Assembly (NCBI GenBank): GCA_022510725.1
Contig: JAFLSW010000009.1
Location: 1 to 36,236, forward strand
Reading direction: 5' to 3'
DNA: 36,236 nucleotides
Origin: Lachnospiraceae bacterium
GTDB taxonomy: Bacteria; Bacillota; Clostridia; Lachnospirales; Lachnospiraceae
Position 1 is the first letter of the stretch. Each line of letters starts with the position of its first letter. The notes below the pieces were generated by a model. The model did no database searches. It saw only the letters and a list, made by a program, of their open reading frames with translations, and had not been told where the DNA came from. Positions 22,544 to 29,956 of this stretch are shown here, piece after piece. The position numbers and the translations under genes were made by a program.

Positions 22544-22555
22544 GAGGTTTTTTAT

Positions 22556-22579
22556 CAAAAATGTTTTTTTGTGAAACAT
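22556..22579 (-). terminator. Weak terminator after the BofA-like gene
   Basis: On the minus strand, ATGTTT pairs with AAACAT around a 7-nt loop and is followed by TTTTT. The stem is only 6 bp and AT-rich. It lies about 10 nt past the stop codon and just before the Tad promoter. Confidence 0.4.
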
Positions 22580-22589
22580 GTATAGATTT

Positions 22590-22898
22590 TTAGATCAGCA
22601 TGATGCCATACATTAGAAAAACCCCCGGAATTCCAAGGATCGCGCATGTCAAAACACTTACAGGCCCAACGCCTACCGCAAGAGAAATGCCACTTAATGA
22701 AAGCACATAATTCCCCAGGCAGATTAAGCCGGTTCCTGCTCCTGCACGGATCAAAAAACCGCCTAGAATACCTAATTTGCGCTTTAAGTAAGTAATCCCG
22801 CAGACCAGGATACAAGCAGCTACAATAATGCCTGCTCCTATGATCTCCCCTTCATTCATACCCAAATTCTGTGCAAGCCACAGTTTTATTCCTTCCAT
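22590..22898 (-). CDS. BofA-like pro-sigma-K processing inhibitor family protein
   Basis: A 102-residue membrane protein with three hydrophobic segments. The C-terminal half GLICLGNYVLSLSGISLAV, then VSVLTCAILGIPGVFLMYGI, matches the BofA family, including the terminal GIPG motif. In Bacillus BofA holds the SpoIVFB protease inactive during sporulation. In Clostridia the family is kept without an obvious SpoIVFB, so its role is less clear. The frame opens at a TTG (22916), but the ATG at 22898 with an upstream AGG is preferred. It is divergent from a DUF2508 (YaaL-like) gene, a partner seen next to bofA in Bacillus. Confidence 0.78.
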   Translation of the reverse strand: MEGIKLWLAQNLGMNEGEIIGAGIIVAACILVCGITYLKRKLGILGGFLIRAGAGTGLICLGNYVLSLSGISLAVGVGPVSVLTCAILGIPGVFLMYGIMLI

Positions 22899-23030
22899 AC
22901 TTGTACCTGTGTCCAATTCTTTGATTAAAATATATGTGTTTCTGCATTATTTCATTCCTCAAACATAGAATAATAATAGGGCATGGACTTCTGATTTTCA
23001 AAAATGCTATGTATAAGGGGATGAGCAGCT

Positions 23031-23345
23031 ATGAAATTTTTTACAAGATCAACAAATCCAGTAAAAAAAGAAACCGACGAATCGGTTTATCAGGATATGC
23101 AAAAACAAAGGTTGATCAAGGATATGGAAAGGACCAGGCAGGACATGGAAGCCGCCTATGCCAATTTGGATAATGTCATAGAACCGGACTTGATCGACTG
23201 CTATATTTATCAGGTCAATGCGATCTTAAAACGATACAAATATTTAATGGAGCAGGCGGAAAAATTAAATCTGTCGCCTGCTCCCATTATAGATCCTCTA
23301 TACGAAGAAACCTCTGCTGCTTCCTTCGTCCAGATTAACGGTTAA
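23031..23345 (+). CDS. DUF2508 (YaaL-like) family protein
   Basis: A 104-residue soluble, helical protein. The core RLIKDMERTRQDMEAAYANLDN, described by its ends, and VIEPDLIDCYIYQVNAILKRYKYLM, likewise, match DUF2508, whose member YaaL precedes bofA in Bacillus. Function is unknown. It is the only protein gene on the plus strand in this window. ATG at 23031 follows AAGGGGATGAG. Its last 48 bp overlap the fliS gene in the opposite direction, and no terminator was found in either direction. Upstream, TATAAG at about 23013 is a weak -10. Confidence 0.83.
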   Translation: MKFFTRSTNPVKKETDESVYQDMQKQRLIKDMERTRQDMEAAYANLDNVIEPDLIDCYIYQVNAILKRYKYLMEQAEKLNLSPAPIIDPLYEETSAASFVQING

Positions 23346-23771
23346 GTCATTTTTGGAATAGGTCAGTCCTGCATATACGGTCTGGGCATTTCCCATGACA
23401 GGACCGCTTGTGTCCTCTTTGCTGATTTCCGCATAGGAATCATGCAGTTTTTTCATGATCTCATCCGCTTCTTTTAAAGACCCGCTGTCATTATGCAAAT
23501 CGGCAGTTACCAGCAACTTACTTACATAGATATACAGCTGCAAAAGATTTGCCGCAATCTCATAATCAAAATTTAAGGAGCCCATTAATTCTTTTAAACA
23601 GCCTCTGGCTCTCTGAACATTCAACCGAAAGGTCTTGATATCCTGTTTTTCCAAATCTTCCAAAGAATCATGGACATAGGCCGAAAACATTTCATATAAA
23701 ATGACGACCAGCTCTGTCTTATTAGCCTGAGGAATCCTTAAGGCAAACTGTTGTTTTAATTCACTATTCAT
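23298..23771 (-). CDS. fliS: Flagellin export chaperone FliS
   Basis: A 157-residue helical chaperone. The N-terminus QQFALRIPQANKTELVVILY (given in part) and the region ARGCLKELMGSLNFDYEIAANLLQLYIYV match FliS. FliS binds the C-terminal helices of flagellin, stops early polymerisation and delivers it to the export gate. It lies 24 nt after flagellin in the same direction, which fits a coupled flagellin-chaperone unit. The last 40 or so residues (TYSKNDLTVNLDEGSSRGFFV, given here as the tail) are variable. The gene is longer at its 3' end than usual and runs 48 bp into the opposing DUF2508 gene. ATG follows CGGAGTGAT. Confidence 0.92.
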   Translation of the reverse strand: MNSELKQQFALRIPQANKTELVVILYEMFSAYVHDSLEDLEKQDIKTFRLNVQRARGCLKELMGSLNFDYEIAANLLQLYIYVSKLLVTADLHNDSGSLKEADEIMKKLHDSYAEISKEDTSGPVMGNAQTVYAGLTYSKNDLTVNLDEGSSRGFFV

Positions 23772-23795
23772 ATATCACTCCGTTATGATTCTTCA

Positions 23796-24914
23796 TTACT
23801 GAAGCAACTGTAATACCTGCTGAGGACGCTCATTTGCCTGAGCCAGCATGGAAATTCCTGCCTGTGTCAATACCTGCTGATTGGTGTACTCTGTCATTTC
23901 TGCTGCCATATCCGTATCCATGATCCTGGAATATGCCTCGGTCATATTTTCATGGGTTGTATCCAAACTGTTAGAGGTATGCTCTAAACGGTTCTGGTAT
24001 GCACCTAAACGAGAACGGACACTGGAAATATAGGAATTTGCTTTCACTGTCATATCAATAGAGAGTTTTGCGCTTTCCGGTGTGGTAATATCATACCTTG
24101 TCAGTCCCATGCTTCTGATGGAGACAGTAGGAATACGAAGTTCCAAAATTTCCCCTTCATTGGCACCGATCTGCATTCTCATAGCCCCAAGACCGGTAAT
24201 ATCTAAAGTAATTGACCCATCTGCAGATTGCTGTTCGATCACATCATCTAAAGTAAAGGTAATCTCAAAGCTATTCGCTGCTGTAACCGTAACCTGATTG
24301 CCATCATAAGTTATAGTAGAATCCGGAGGGAATGCATTATCACCTGTTGTTCTTAAAGTAACAGAACCATCCTCCAAGTTTCCATCTTCGTCATAGGAAG
24401 GACTAATGGCATCAATAACATACTGTCCTACAGGAACTTCATCTGCATAATAAACTACATCCACACCTTTTGCATCGGTGTATCCTTTTAAATCACAGTC
24501 TCCGTTTAACAGCTTCTGACCGTTAAATTCAGTATCTTTTACGATCCTGTTAAGCTCTTCCTTAAGCTGCTTTACTTCCATGTCGATCATTTCCCGCTCT
24601 TGCTCGGAATAAACACCATTGGCCGCCTGTATTGCCAGCTCACTGAGACGCTGTACCATAGAATGCATTTCCTGCAGAGCGCCTTCTGCTGTCTGTACTA
24701 CAGAAATACCGTCAGAAGCATTCTGGGACGCATTGCTCAAACCGCGAAGCTGTAAGCTCATTCTTTTGGCAATGGCAAGACCGGACGGGTTATCCTTTGC
24801 ATGGTTGATCTTGTAACCTGAAGATAATCTCTCAGATGATACTGAAAGCTTGGAATCGTTAAAGTTTAAAGCCTTATTGGTCAAAATTGCTGAAGTATTA
24901 TATCTAATCCTCAT
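23796..24914 (-). CDS. hag: Flagellin
   Basis: A 372-residue flagellin, the filament subunit exported through the flagellar type III system. The N-terminal D0/D1 region (LSSERLSSGYKINHAKDNPS is the recognisable part, with VQTAEGALQEMHSMVQRLSE after it) and the C-terminal region (MTEAYSRIMDTDMAAEMTEY, then MLAQANERPQQVLQLL) are complete. The middle (about 150-290) is a short variable domain rich in Asp and Thr. QRLSELAI (88-95) corresponds to the TLR5 contact segment. It starts 1 nt after the DUF6240 stop, with its ribosome site (AGGAGGG) inside that gene's end, so the two are translationally linked. Confidence 0.97.
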   Translation of the reverse strand: MRIRYNTSAILTNKALNFNDSKLSVSSERLSSGYKINHAKDNPSGLAIAKRMSLQLRGLSNASQNASDGISVVQTAEGALQEMHSMVQRLSELAIQAANGVYSEQEREMIDMEVKQLKEELNRIVKDTEFNGQKLLNGDCDLKGYTDAKGVDVVYYADEVPVGQYVIDAISPSYDEDGNLEDGSVTLRTTGDNAFPPDSTITYDGNQVTVTAANSFEITFTLDDVIEQQSADGSITLDITGLGAMRMQIGANEGEILELRIPTVSIRSMGLTRYDITTPESAKLSIDMTVKANSYISSVRSRLGAYQNRLEHTSNSLDTTHENMTEAYSRIMDTDMAAEMTEYTNQQVLTQAGISMLAQANERPQQVLQLLQ

Positions 24915-24915
24915 T

Positions 24916-27906
24916 TTAAATTCCCTCCTGTTCCATTACCTCAATAAATGCTTTTGCTATCTTGTACAGTTCAGCCGTAGCGCTTTTTTCTTTCTTCTCT
25001 TTTTCTATTTCAAAAGCGTCTGCGTGCAGATTTTTACTGTGTACACATGTTATATCGGCTTCTTTTCCCGTTTTCTCCAGTATTTGTTTTGCACATTTCT
25101 CTGCAATTTTATTGTAGATTTCCACATCTTCCTGTCGAGAAATCCCGAACAAGCCCTCTAAGCGCTCTCCTTTTGCAATAAATGTTGCGGATACAGCGCT
25201 ATCCTCGCCGTCTTTTCCTTTATAATCAATAAAGACTCTGCCCTGACCTTTTCCGCTTACTACCCGGACATGGAGCATGGACCATTCACCGGATAACTGT
25301 ACCGGTACATAATAGTTTTCTTCCTTGGCGTGATTATTTACTAAGGAAAGCTGTTTTCCCACAAGCGCCATGGAACGAACATCGATGTAGCTTCCGCTTT
25401 CTTCGGAAAGCTCCTTTACTTCCTGTAAGCCGGACTCTGCCAGATCTTCATAAGCGGCTTCCAAAGCCCCTCTGCCTTCTGACACCGCATCTTTGACCTT
25501 CTCCAACTTCTTTTCAAAATCTTTTTCTCTGCCCTTATCTTTCAGCTGCTTATGGATATCCTGAAATAAACTTCCCTGAGTGCTTAAGGCTTCCTGAGCC
25601 AAAACATTCTGAGCATTGACGGGAATATTGCTTTCCAAAAGTGAATTGAAATGCTCTTCGGAGACAGTTCCGGCGCTTCGAAGCTGCACCAACTCCTCCA
25701 ACATTGCCTGTTCTTCCTCTTCGCCCAAGGCGCTGCTTAAATCGTCCGCCAGATTTCCTGCCTTATTTTCAAAGTAACGACCGATCTGATCCGAAATGGA
25801 AGCACCTTTCTTTTCTATTTCATTTAACAGGCCAAAGGCCTCATCGATCTTTGCATCCACATAACCCTTTTTCCGGGTCCTGACTGCACCTAAGAGATTT
25901 TCCAGGTTCAGCTTTTGTCCATTGGATACCACCGTTCCCAGGGCTGCGCCGTCTCCTTTTTCCACTTGCCGCAGCAAACGGTAGATACCGATATACGCAT
26001 CCTTTTCTTCTTCGGTGATCTCCTGGTTTTTCTCCAGCTTATACAAATATCTGCTGTATTTTTCTATTTCAGCGGTTTCACTTTCCAAGCCGGATAAGTA
26101 ATCGGACAGATCCTCTAAGTCCATATCCATGGGGTTGACCCCTTCTCTTATCATCTTCAGGGTCCGCTCCGGTGTCAAGCGGGAGAGCACCTTATTTAAT
26201 AAAGCATCCGCTTCCTTTACCGCATCTAAATGTTCTTCTGTGATCTCCATCTGGTTGTAGCCAAGGATCCGTACGGCTCTGCGGTTGTCTTCGCTGACTT
26301 CCATGCCGTTTTCAAAAAGCAGCTCATCCACATTGCGGAAAGCTGTCTTAATATTATCTCCCAAATCTGCTCTGGGGGCTGTCATCAAGGCTTCATAACT
26401 TTCTCCTGCTTTTGCATATACAGAAGCAAGAGATTTTCCGGTCTCATAAAATTTATCAAGGGTAAAGACACCCTGCATCTGCCATGCTTCCTTAACGGAT
26501 ACGCCGATGGCTGCTGCCGGCAGGGATTTAATCTCCTCTGTCTTTTGATTCATCTTGGCAAATTCCGTAGAATGGAACAGACTTTCTTCTTTCTTTAACA
26601 TATCAAGGAGCTTATCCAGGGGAGCCAGTTCAATATGGATACCCTGTTTCATCAACTTTAAGTTTGCCTGCGCACTCATGTGCAGCTGGATCTCAACAAG
26701 CTGGCGTTTTGCTGCAGCAAATTCTATCACAGTTTCTTCTCCCGCAGCCTCTATGACGGGCCGATCCTTTTCGGTTTCTACAGATACACCGAAGGTTTCG
26801 CTTCGGAACAACTGAAATAAGGTTAAAGACCTTCCCCTTCTGATGGCTTCCATCAGATCCTCATCGGTCAAAGCCTGAACCTTTTCATTTATTTCCTCAG
26901 CCTTTGTGATATATCCACTCTTTTCATCATGATACCCTTCTCCTACGGTCAGATCCGCTTCCTTAGCGGCCATTCCTACAGAGATGGCATCTGCTGCTGC
27001 CATAGCGGCTTCTTCGGGGCTGATGGGAAATGCAATTTTTTCCAATTCACCCAAACGGATCAGATTTTCTTCAGAAAGAGGAAGCCCTTTTTCTAAAAGC
27101 CAGCGGGCATTCTCCATAGTCTCCTCATTAACGGGAAGACCGGAACGGCTGATGGCTTTTTTCATTTCCTCTTCCATAGAAGACAGATCGCTTGCTGTGC
27201 CTTTCTTTGCCAGATAACCTTCCGTTCCTGCTCCAAAATATCCGGAGGGCTGCTCAGCATTATCCTTTGCGCCCGCATAGGAAGCCTTATATAAAGAATC
27301 GATGGTAGGCTCCAAGCCGTTTTCCAGCATATATTTCTTAGCTCCATCAGAAAAATCGGTAAGATGGGAGGCTTTTTCTATTTCGTTATAACAATCCTTT
27401 ACATTTTTCTCCGTAGCAGGCAGATCTTTTGCTGTTAAAGCGCGGGCAATGGCAGCTGCATAGGCTTCATTTCCTGCCGCCTCTTTTATGGCATCCGCAT
27501 TCAGATCATCGGTAAAGCCTGCTACCCGGACCCCTGCCTTTGCTAAGGTTACTTTGATCTCGTCTAATACCGTAACCATTTCTCCCGGTTCGTAGCTTGC
27601 CGGATCTCCGCCGTTTTCCTGAATCTTCTTATAATCCTCGTCGGATAAGGTATTAGACATGACGACCATAAAGTCCTTGCTGTTTTTGGCATCAAAATTA
27701 AGAGCATCCGACAAAAGATCCCCTGCATGTTCCTTACCGTCCCGGTAAGCCTGGTTTCCTACCACATTGGATCCGCCCCAGAGAAAAGCTGCCGCAGAAG
27801 CACTGTTATCCTTCTCATAAACATCATTTCCTGTATGCCGGATCTGGCTTGCACCGGTCTTAGCGCTTTCATGATATTGTTCTACCTGATTTAAAGCTAT
27901 GTTCAT
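24916..27906 (-). CDS. DUF6240 protein, FliK-like tail (flagellar locus)
   Basis: A 996-residue soluble protein, acidic and helical throughout. It belongs to DUF6240, known from Lachnospiraceae. The C-terminal part (about 880-980) contains VPVQLSGEWSMLHVRVVSGK and then VFIDYKGKDGEDSAVSATFI, which looks like the C-terminal domain of the hook-length protein FliK. Regular helices with repeated ENGLEPT/GMEVSEDN-type motifs run through the middle. There is no signal peptide. The open frame starts at 27918, but the ATG at 27906 has GGAG six nt upstream. It heads an operon with flagellin and fliS under a sigma-28-like promoter, which supports a flagellar role, perhaps export or length control. Confidence 0.83.
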   Translation of the reverse strand: MNIALNQVEQYHESAKTGASQIRHTGNDVYEKDNSASAAAFLWGGSNVVGNQAYRDGKEHAGDLLSDALNFDAKNSKDFMVVMSNTLSDEDYKKIQENGGDPASYEPGEMVTVLDEIKVTLAKAGVRVAGFTDDLNADAIKEAAGNEAYAAAIARALTAKDLPATEKNVKDCYNEIEKASHLTDFSDGAKKYMLENGLEPTIDSLYKASYAGAKDNAEQPSGYFGAGTEGYLAKKGTASDLSSMEEEMKKAISRSGLPVNEETMENARWLLEKGLPLSEENLIRLGELEKIAFPISPEEAAMAAADAISVGMAAKEADLTVGEGYHDEKSGYITKAEEINEKVQALTDEDLMEAIRRGRSLTLFQLFRSETFGVSVETEKDRPVIEAAGEETVIEFAAAKRQLVEIQLHMSAQANLKLMKQGIHIELAPLDKLLDMLKKEESLFHSTEFAKMNQKTEEIKSLPAAAIGVSVKEAWQMQGVFTLDKFYETGKSLASVYAKAGESYEALMTAPRADLGDNIKTAFRNVDELLFENGMEVSEDNRRAVRILGYNQMEITEEHLDAVKEADALLNKVLSRLTPERTLKMIREGVNPMDMDLEDLSDYLSGLESETAEIEKYSRYLYKLEKNQEITEEEKDAYIGIYRLLRQVEKGDGAALGTVVSNGQKLNLENLLGAVRTRKKGYVDAKIDEAFGLLNEIEKKGASISDQIGRYFENKAGNLADDLSSALGEEEEQAMLEELVQLRSAGTVSEEHFNSLLESNIPVNAQNVLAQEALSTQGSLFQDIHKQLKDKGREKDFEKKLEKVKDAVSEGRGALEAAYEDLAESGLQEVKELSEESGSYIDVRSMALVGKQLSLVNNHAKEENYYVPVQLSGEWSMLHVRVVSGKGQGRVFIDYKGKDGEDSAVSATFIAKGERLEGLFGISRQEDVEIYNKIAEKCAKQILEKTGKEADITCVHSKNLHADAFEIEKEKKEKSATAELYKIAKAFIEVMEQEGI

Positions 27907-27933
27907 AGAGTTCTCCATTTTTAAAGTAGATTG

Positions 27934-27970
27934 TTAAAAAGAAAGGGTGAATGCAAAAATGCATCCACCC
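27934..27970 (-). terminator. Strong intrinsic terminator after glgB
   Basis: On the minus strand, GGGTGGATGCA pairs with TGCATTCACCC (11 bp, one G-U) around a four-base loop and is followed by TTTCTTTTT. It lies about 54 nt past the glgB stop and 28 nt before the DUF6240 ribosome site. The expected start of the sigma-28-like promoter lies inside its 5' arm. Confidence 0.85.
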
Positions 27971-27973
27971 TAT

Positions 27974-28000
27974 ATTTCGGCATTTTTATGAAATCCGTTA
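27974..28000 (-). promoter_or_regulatory. Sigma-28 (SigD/FliA)-like promoter of the flagellin operon
   Basis: The minus strand has GCCGAAAT (27974-27981), one mismatch from the GCCGATAT flagellar -10, with a TAAC box 15 bp upstream (27997-28000) in place of TAAA. The position, just before DUF6240-flagellin-fliS, fits the known control of late flagellar genes. The -35 part is weaker than the -10. Confidence 0.68.
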
Positions 28001-28023
28001 ACCCTTATATGAAAACAGGTCCA

Positions 28024-29937
28024 TTAGAACTGGAATACTGCCGCTCCGTAAGGAGGCAGATCGAAGGTAATGGAATAAGGCCTTCCATCCATTTCCTGTT
28101 CTTTTGCACTGATCTCCTTGGGGATCACGCCGCCGTTTCCGCCAAAGCAGGTATCATCGGAATTCAAGATCAGTTTATATTTTTTCTTTTTCGGTACGCC
28201 TACGGAGAAATCCTTTCTCTCCATGGGAGTCATGTTCAGTACTACCAAGATGTTATTCTTGCCGTTGGAGGCTTTTCTTACATAGCTGTATGTGCTGTTC
28301 TGCATATCATCAGCTGCCATCCACTCAAAGCCGTCCCAGCTGTTATCCTGCTCATAGAGACAAGGATACTTCCGATACATCTCTAACAGCTTAGATACAT
28401 AGTACTTCAAGGAACTGTGAAGATCGTCTGACAACAGATTCCAATCCAGCTCTCTTGCCTCGCTCCACTCCCTGTCTTGACCGAATTCCTGGCCCATGAA
28501 CAAAAGCTTCTTACCGGAATGGGTAAACATATATGTATATCCCGCTCTTAGGTTGGCAAATTTATCCACATAGAAACCGGGCATCTTTTGAAGCATGGAG
28601 CACTTCAGATGCACCACCTCATCATGAGATAAGGGCAGGATATAATTTTCACTGCTGTTATAGCTCATGGCAAAGGTCATCTTATAGTGATTGTTCTTTC
28701 TAAAGAGGGGATCTAACTTCATATATTCACAGAAGTCATGCATCCAGCCCATGTTCCACTTAAAGTTAAAGCCTAAGCCGCCTTCTTTGACATCACCTGT
28801 TACCAGAGGCCATGCGGTAGACTCCTCGGCGATCATTAAAGTACCGGGGAAGCGGTTTGCCATCATGCTGTTTAAGTGGCGGAAGAACTCAATGGCATCC
28901 AGATTCTTATTATTACCGTATTCGTTAGGCAGCCACTCTCCGTCCCTCTTACCATAGTCTAAGTAAAGCATGGAAGCTACCGCATCCACACGAAGTCCGT
29001 CTACATGGAACTTGCTTACCCAGAACATGGCATTGGCGATCAGGAAGTTGCGCACCTCATTCTTGGCATAATTGAAAATCTTGGTGCCCCAGTCGGGATG
29101 CTCGCCCCTTCTGGGATCGGGATGCTCGTAAAGGCATGTGCCGTCAAACTCTGCAAGTCCGAAGGCATCTCTGGGGAAATGGGCAGGCACCCAATCTAAG
29201 ATCACGCCGATATTATTTTCGTGAAGCTTATTTACCAGATACATGAAATCCGCAGGGCTGCCGTAACGGGAGGTAGGTGCATAATAGCCTGTTACCTGAT
29301 AACCCCAGGAACCGTCAAAAGGATGCTCTGCAATACCCATCAGCTCTACATGGGTATACTTCATTTCCTTTAAATATTCTACGATCCGGTCTGCAAACTC
29401 TCTGTAATTGTAGAATCCTTTTTCATCCGGCTCAGGATGTCTCATCCAGGAACCGATATGACACTCATAAATGGCGATAGGCTCTTTCTGCCAATCCTTG
29501 TTGACCTTGGCATCCATCCAGGCCTTGTCTTTCCATTTAAAGTTAGTCAGGTCTGTAACAATAGAGGCGTTTCCCGGACGAATTTCCATATAGTTGCCAT
29601 AAGGATCTGCCTTGTAGATCTTTTCCCCCGAAGGTGTGGTTATTACAAACTTGTATAAATCTCCTTCTTTTACATCGGGTACAAACAATGCGAAGATTCC
29701 GCCTTCCCCTAAGCGGCCCATGTTGTACTCCAAAATGTTCCAGTCGTTAAAGGAGCCTGCCACATTGACATACTGTGCATTAGGCGCCCATACTGCAAAA
29801 TAAACGCCTTCCACTCCGTCCACAACTGTTTTGTGTGCGCCCATCTTATCGAAGATCTCATAATGAGAACCTTGAGCAAACACATACTGATCCGCTTCCG
29901 TAATAAAAAGCGGATTTACTTCCATTTCTTTTGCCAT
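28024..29937 (-). CDS. glgB: 1,4-alpha-glucan branching enzyme
   Basis: A 637-residue GH13 enzyme that makes alpha-1,6 branches in glycogen. It has an N-terminal CBM48 (FAVWAPNAQYVNVAGSFNDW) followed by the catalytic barrel: VILDWVPAHFPRD, DGLRVDAVASMLYLDY (nucleophile Asp), MIAEESTAWP (acid/base Glu) and LPLSHDEVVH (third carboxylate). The C-terminal all-beta domain ends in PYGAAVFQF. Length and motifs are typical of GlgB. The long protein's stop codon lies 19 nt upstream; the ATG follows AGGGAAGGG. Other glg genes are not in the window. A strong terminator ends it. Confidence 0.97.
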   Translation of the reverse strand: MAKEMEVNPLFITEADQYVFAQGSHYEIFDKMGAHKTVVDGVEGVYFAVWAPNAQYVNVAGSFNDWNILEYNMGRLGEGGIFALFVPDVKEGDLYKFVITTPSGEKIYKADPYGNYMEIRPGNASIVTDLTNFKWKDKAWMDAKVNKDWQKEPIAIYECHIGSWMRHPEPDEKGFYNYREFADRIVEYLKEMKYTHVELMGIAEHPFDGSWGYQVTGYYAPTSRYGSPADFMYLVNKLHENNIGVILDWVPAHFPRDAFGLAEFDGTCLYEHPDPRRGEHPDWGTKIFNYAKNEVRNFLIANAMFWVSKFHVDGLRVDAVASMLYLDYGKRDGEWLPNEYGNNKNLDAIEFFRHLNSMMANRFPGTLMIAEESTAWPLVTGDVKEGGLGFNFKWNMGWMHDFCEYMKLDPLFRKNNHYKMTFAMSYNSSENYILPLSHDEVVHLKCSMLQKMPGFYVDKFANLRAGYTYMFTHSGKKLLFMGQEFGQDREWSEARELDWNLLSDDLHSSLKYYVSKLLEMYRKYPCLYEQDNSWDGFEWMAADDMQNSTYSYVRKASNGKNNILVVLNMTPMERKDFSVGVPKKKKYKLILNSDDTCFGGNGGVIPKEISAKEQEMDGRPYSITFDLPPYGAAVFQF

Positions 29938-29956
29938 AATTTTTCCCTTCCCTCGT

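Noticed and set aside
22917-22975. Sigma-E-like sporulation promoter (CATATATT) upstream of the BofA-like gene
   Set aside because: A -10-like box exists but no convincing -35 partner; AT-rich background makes chance likely.
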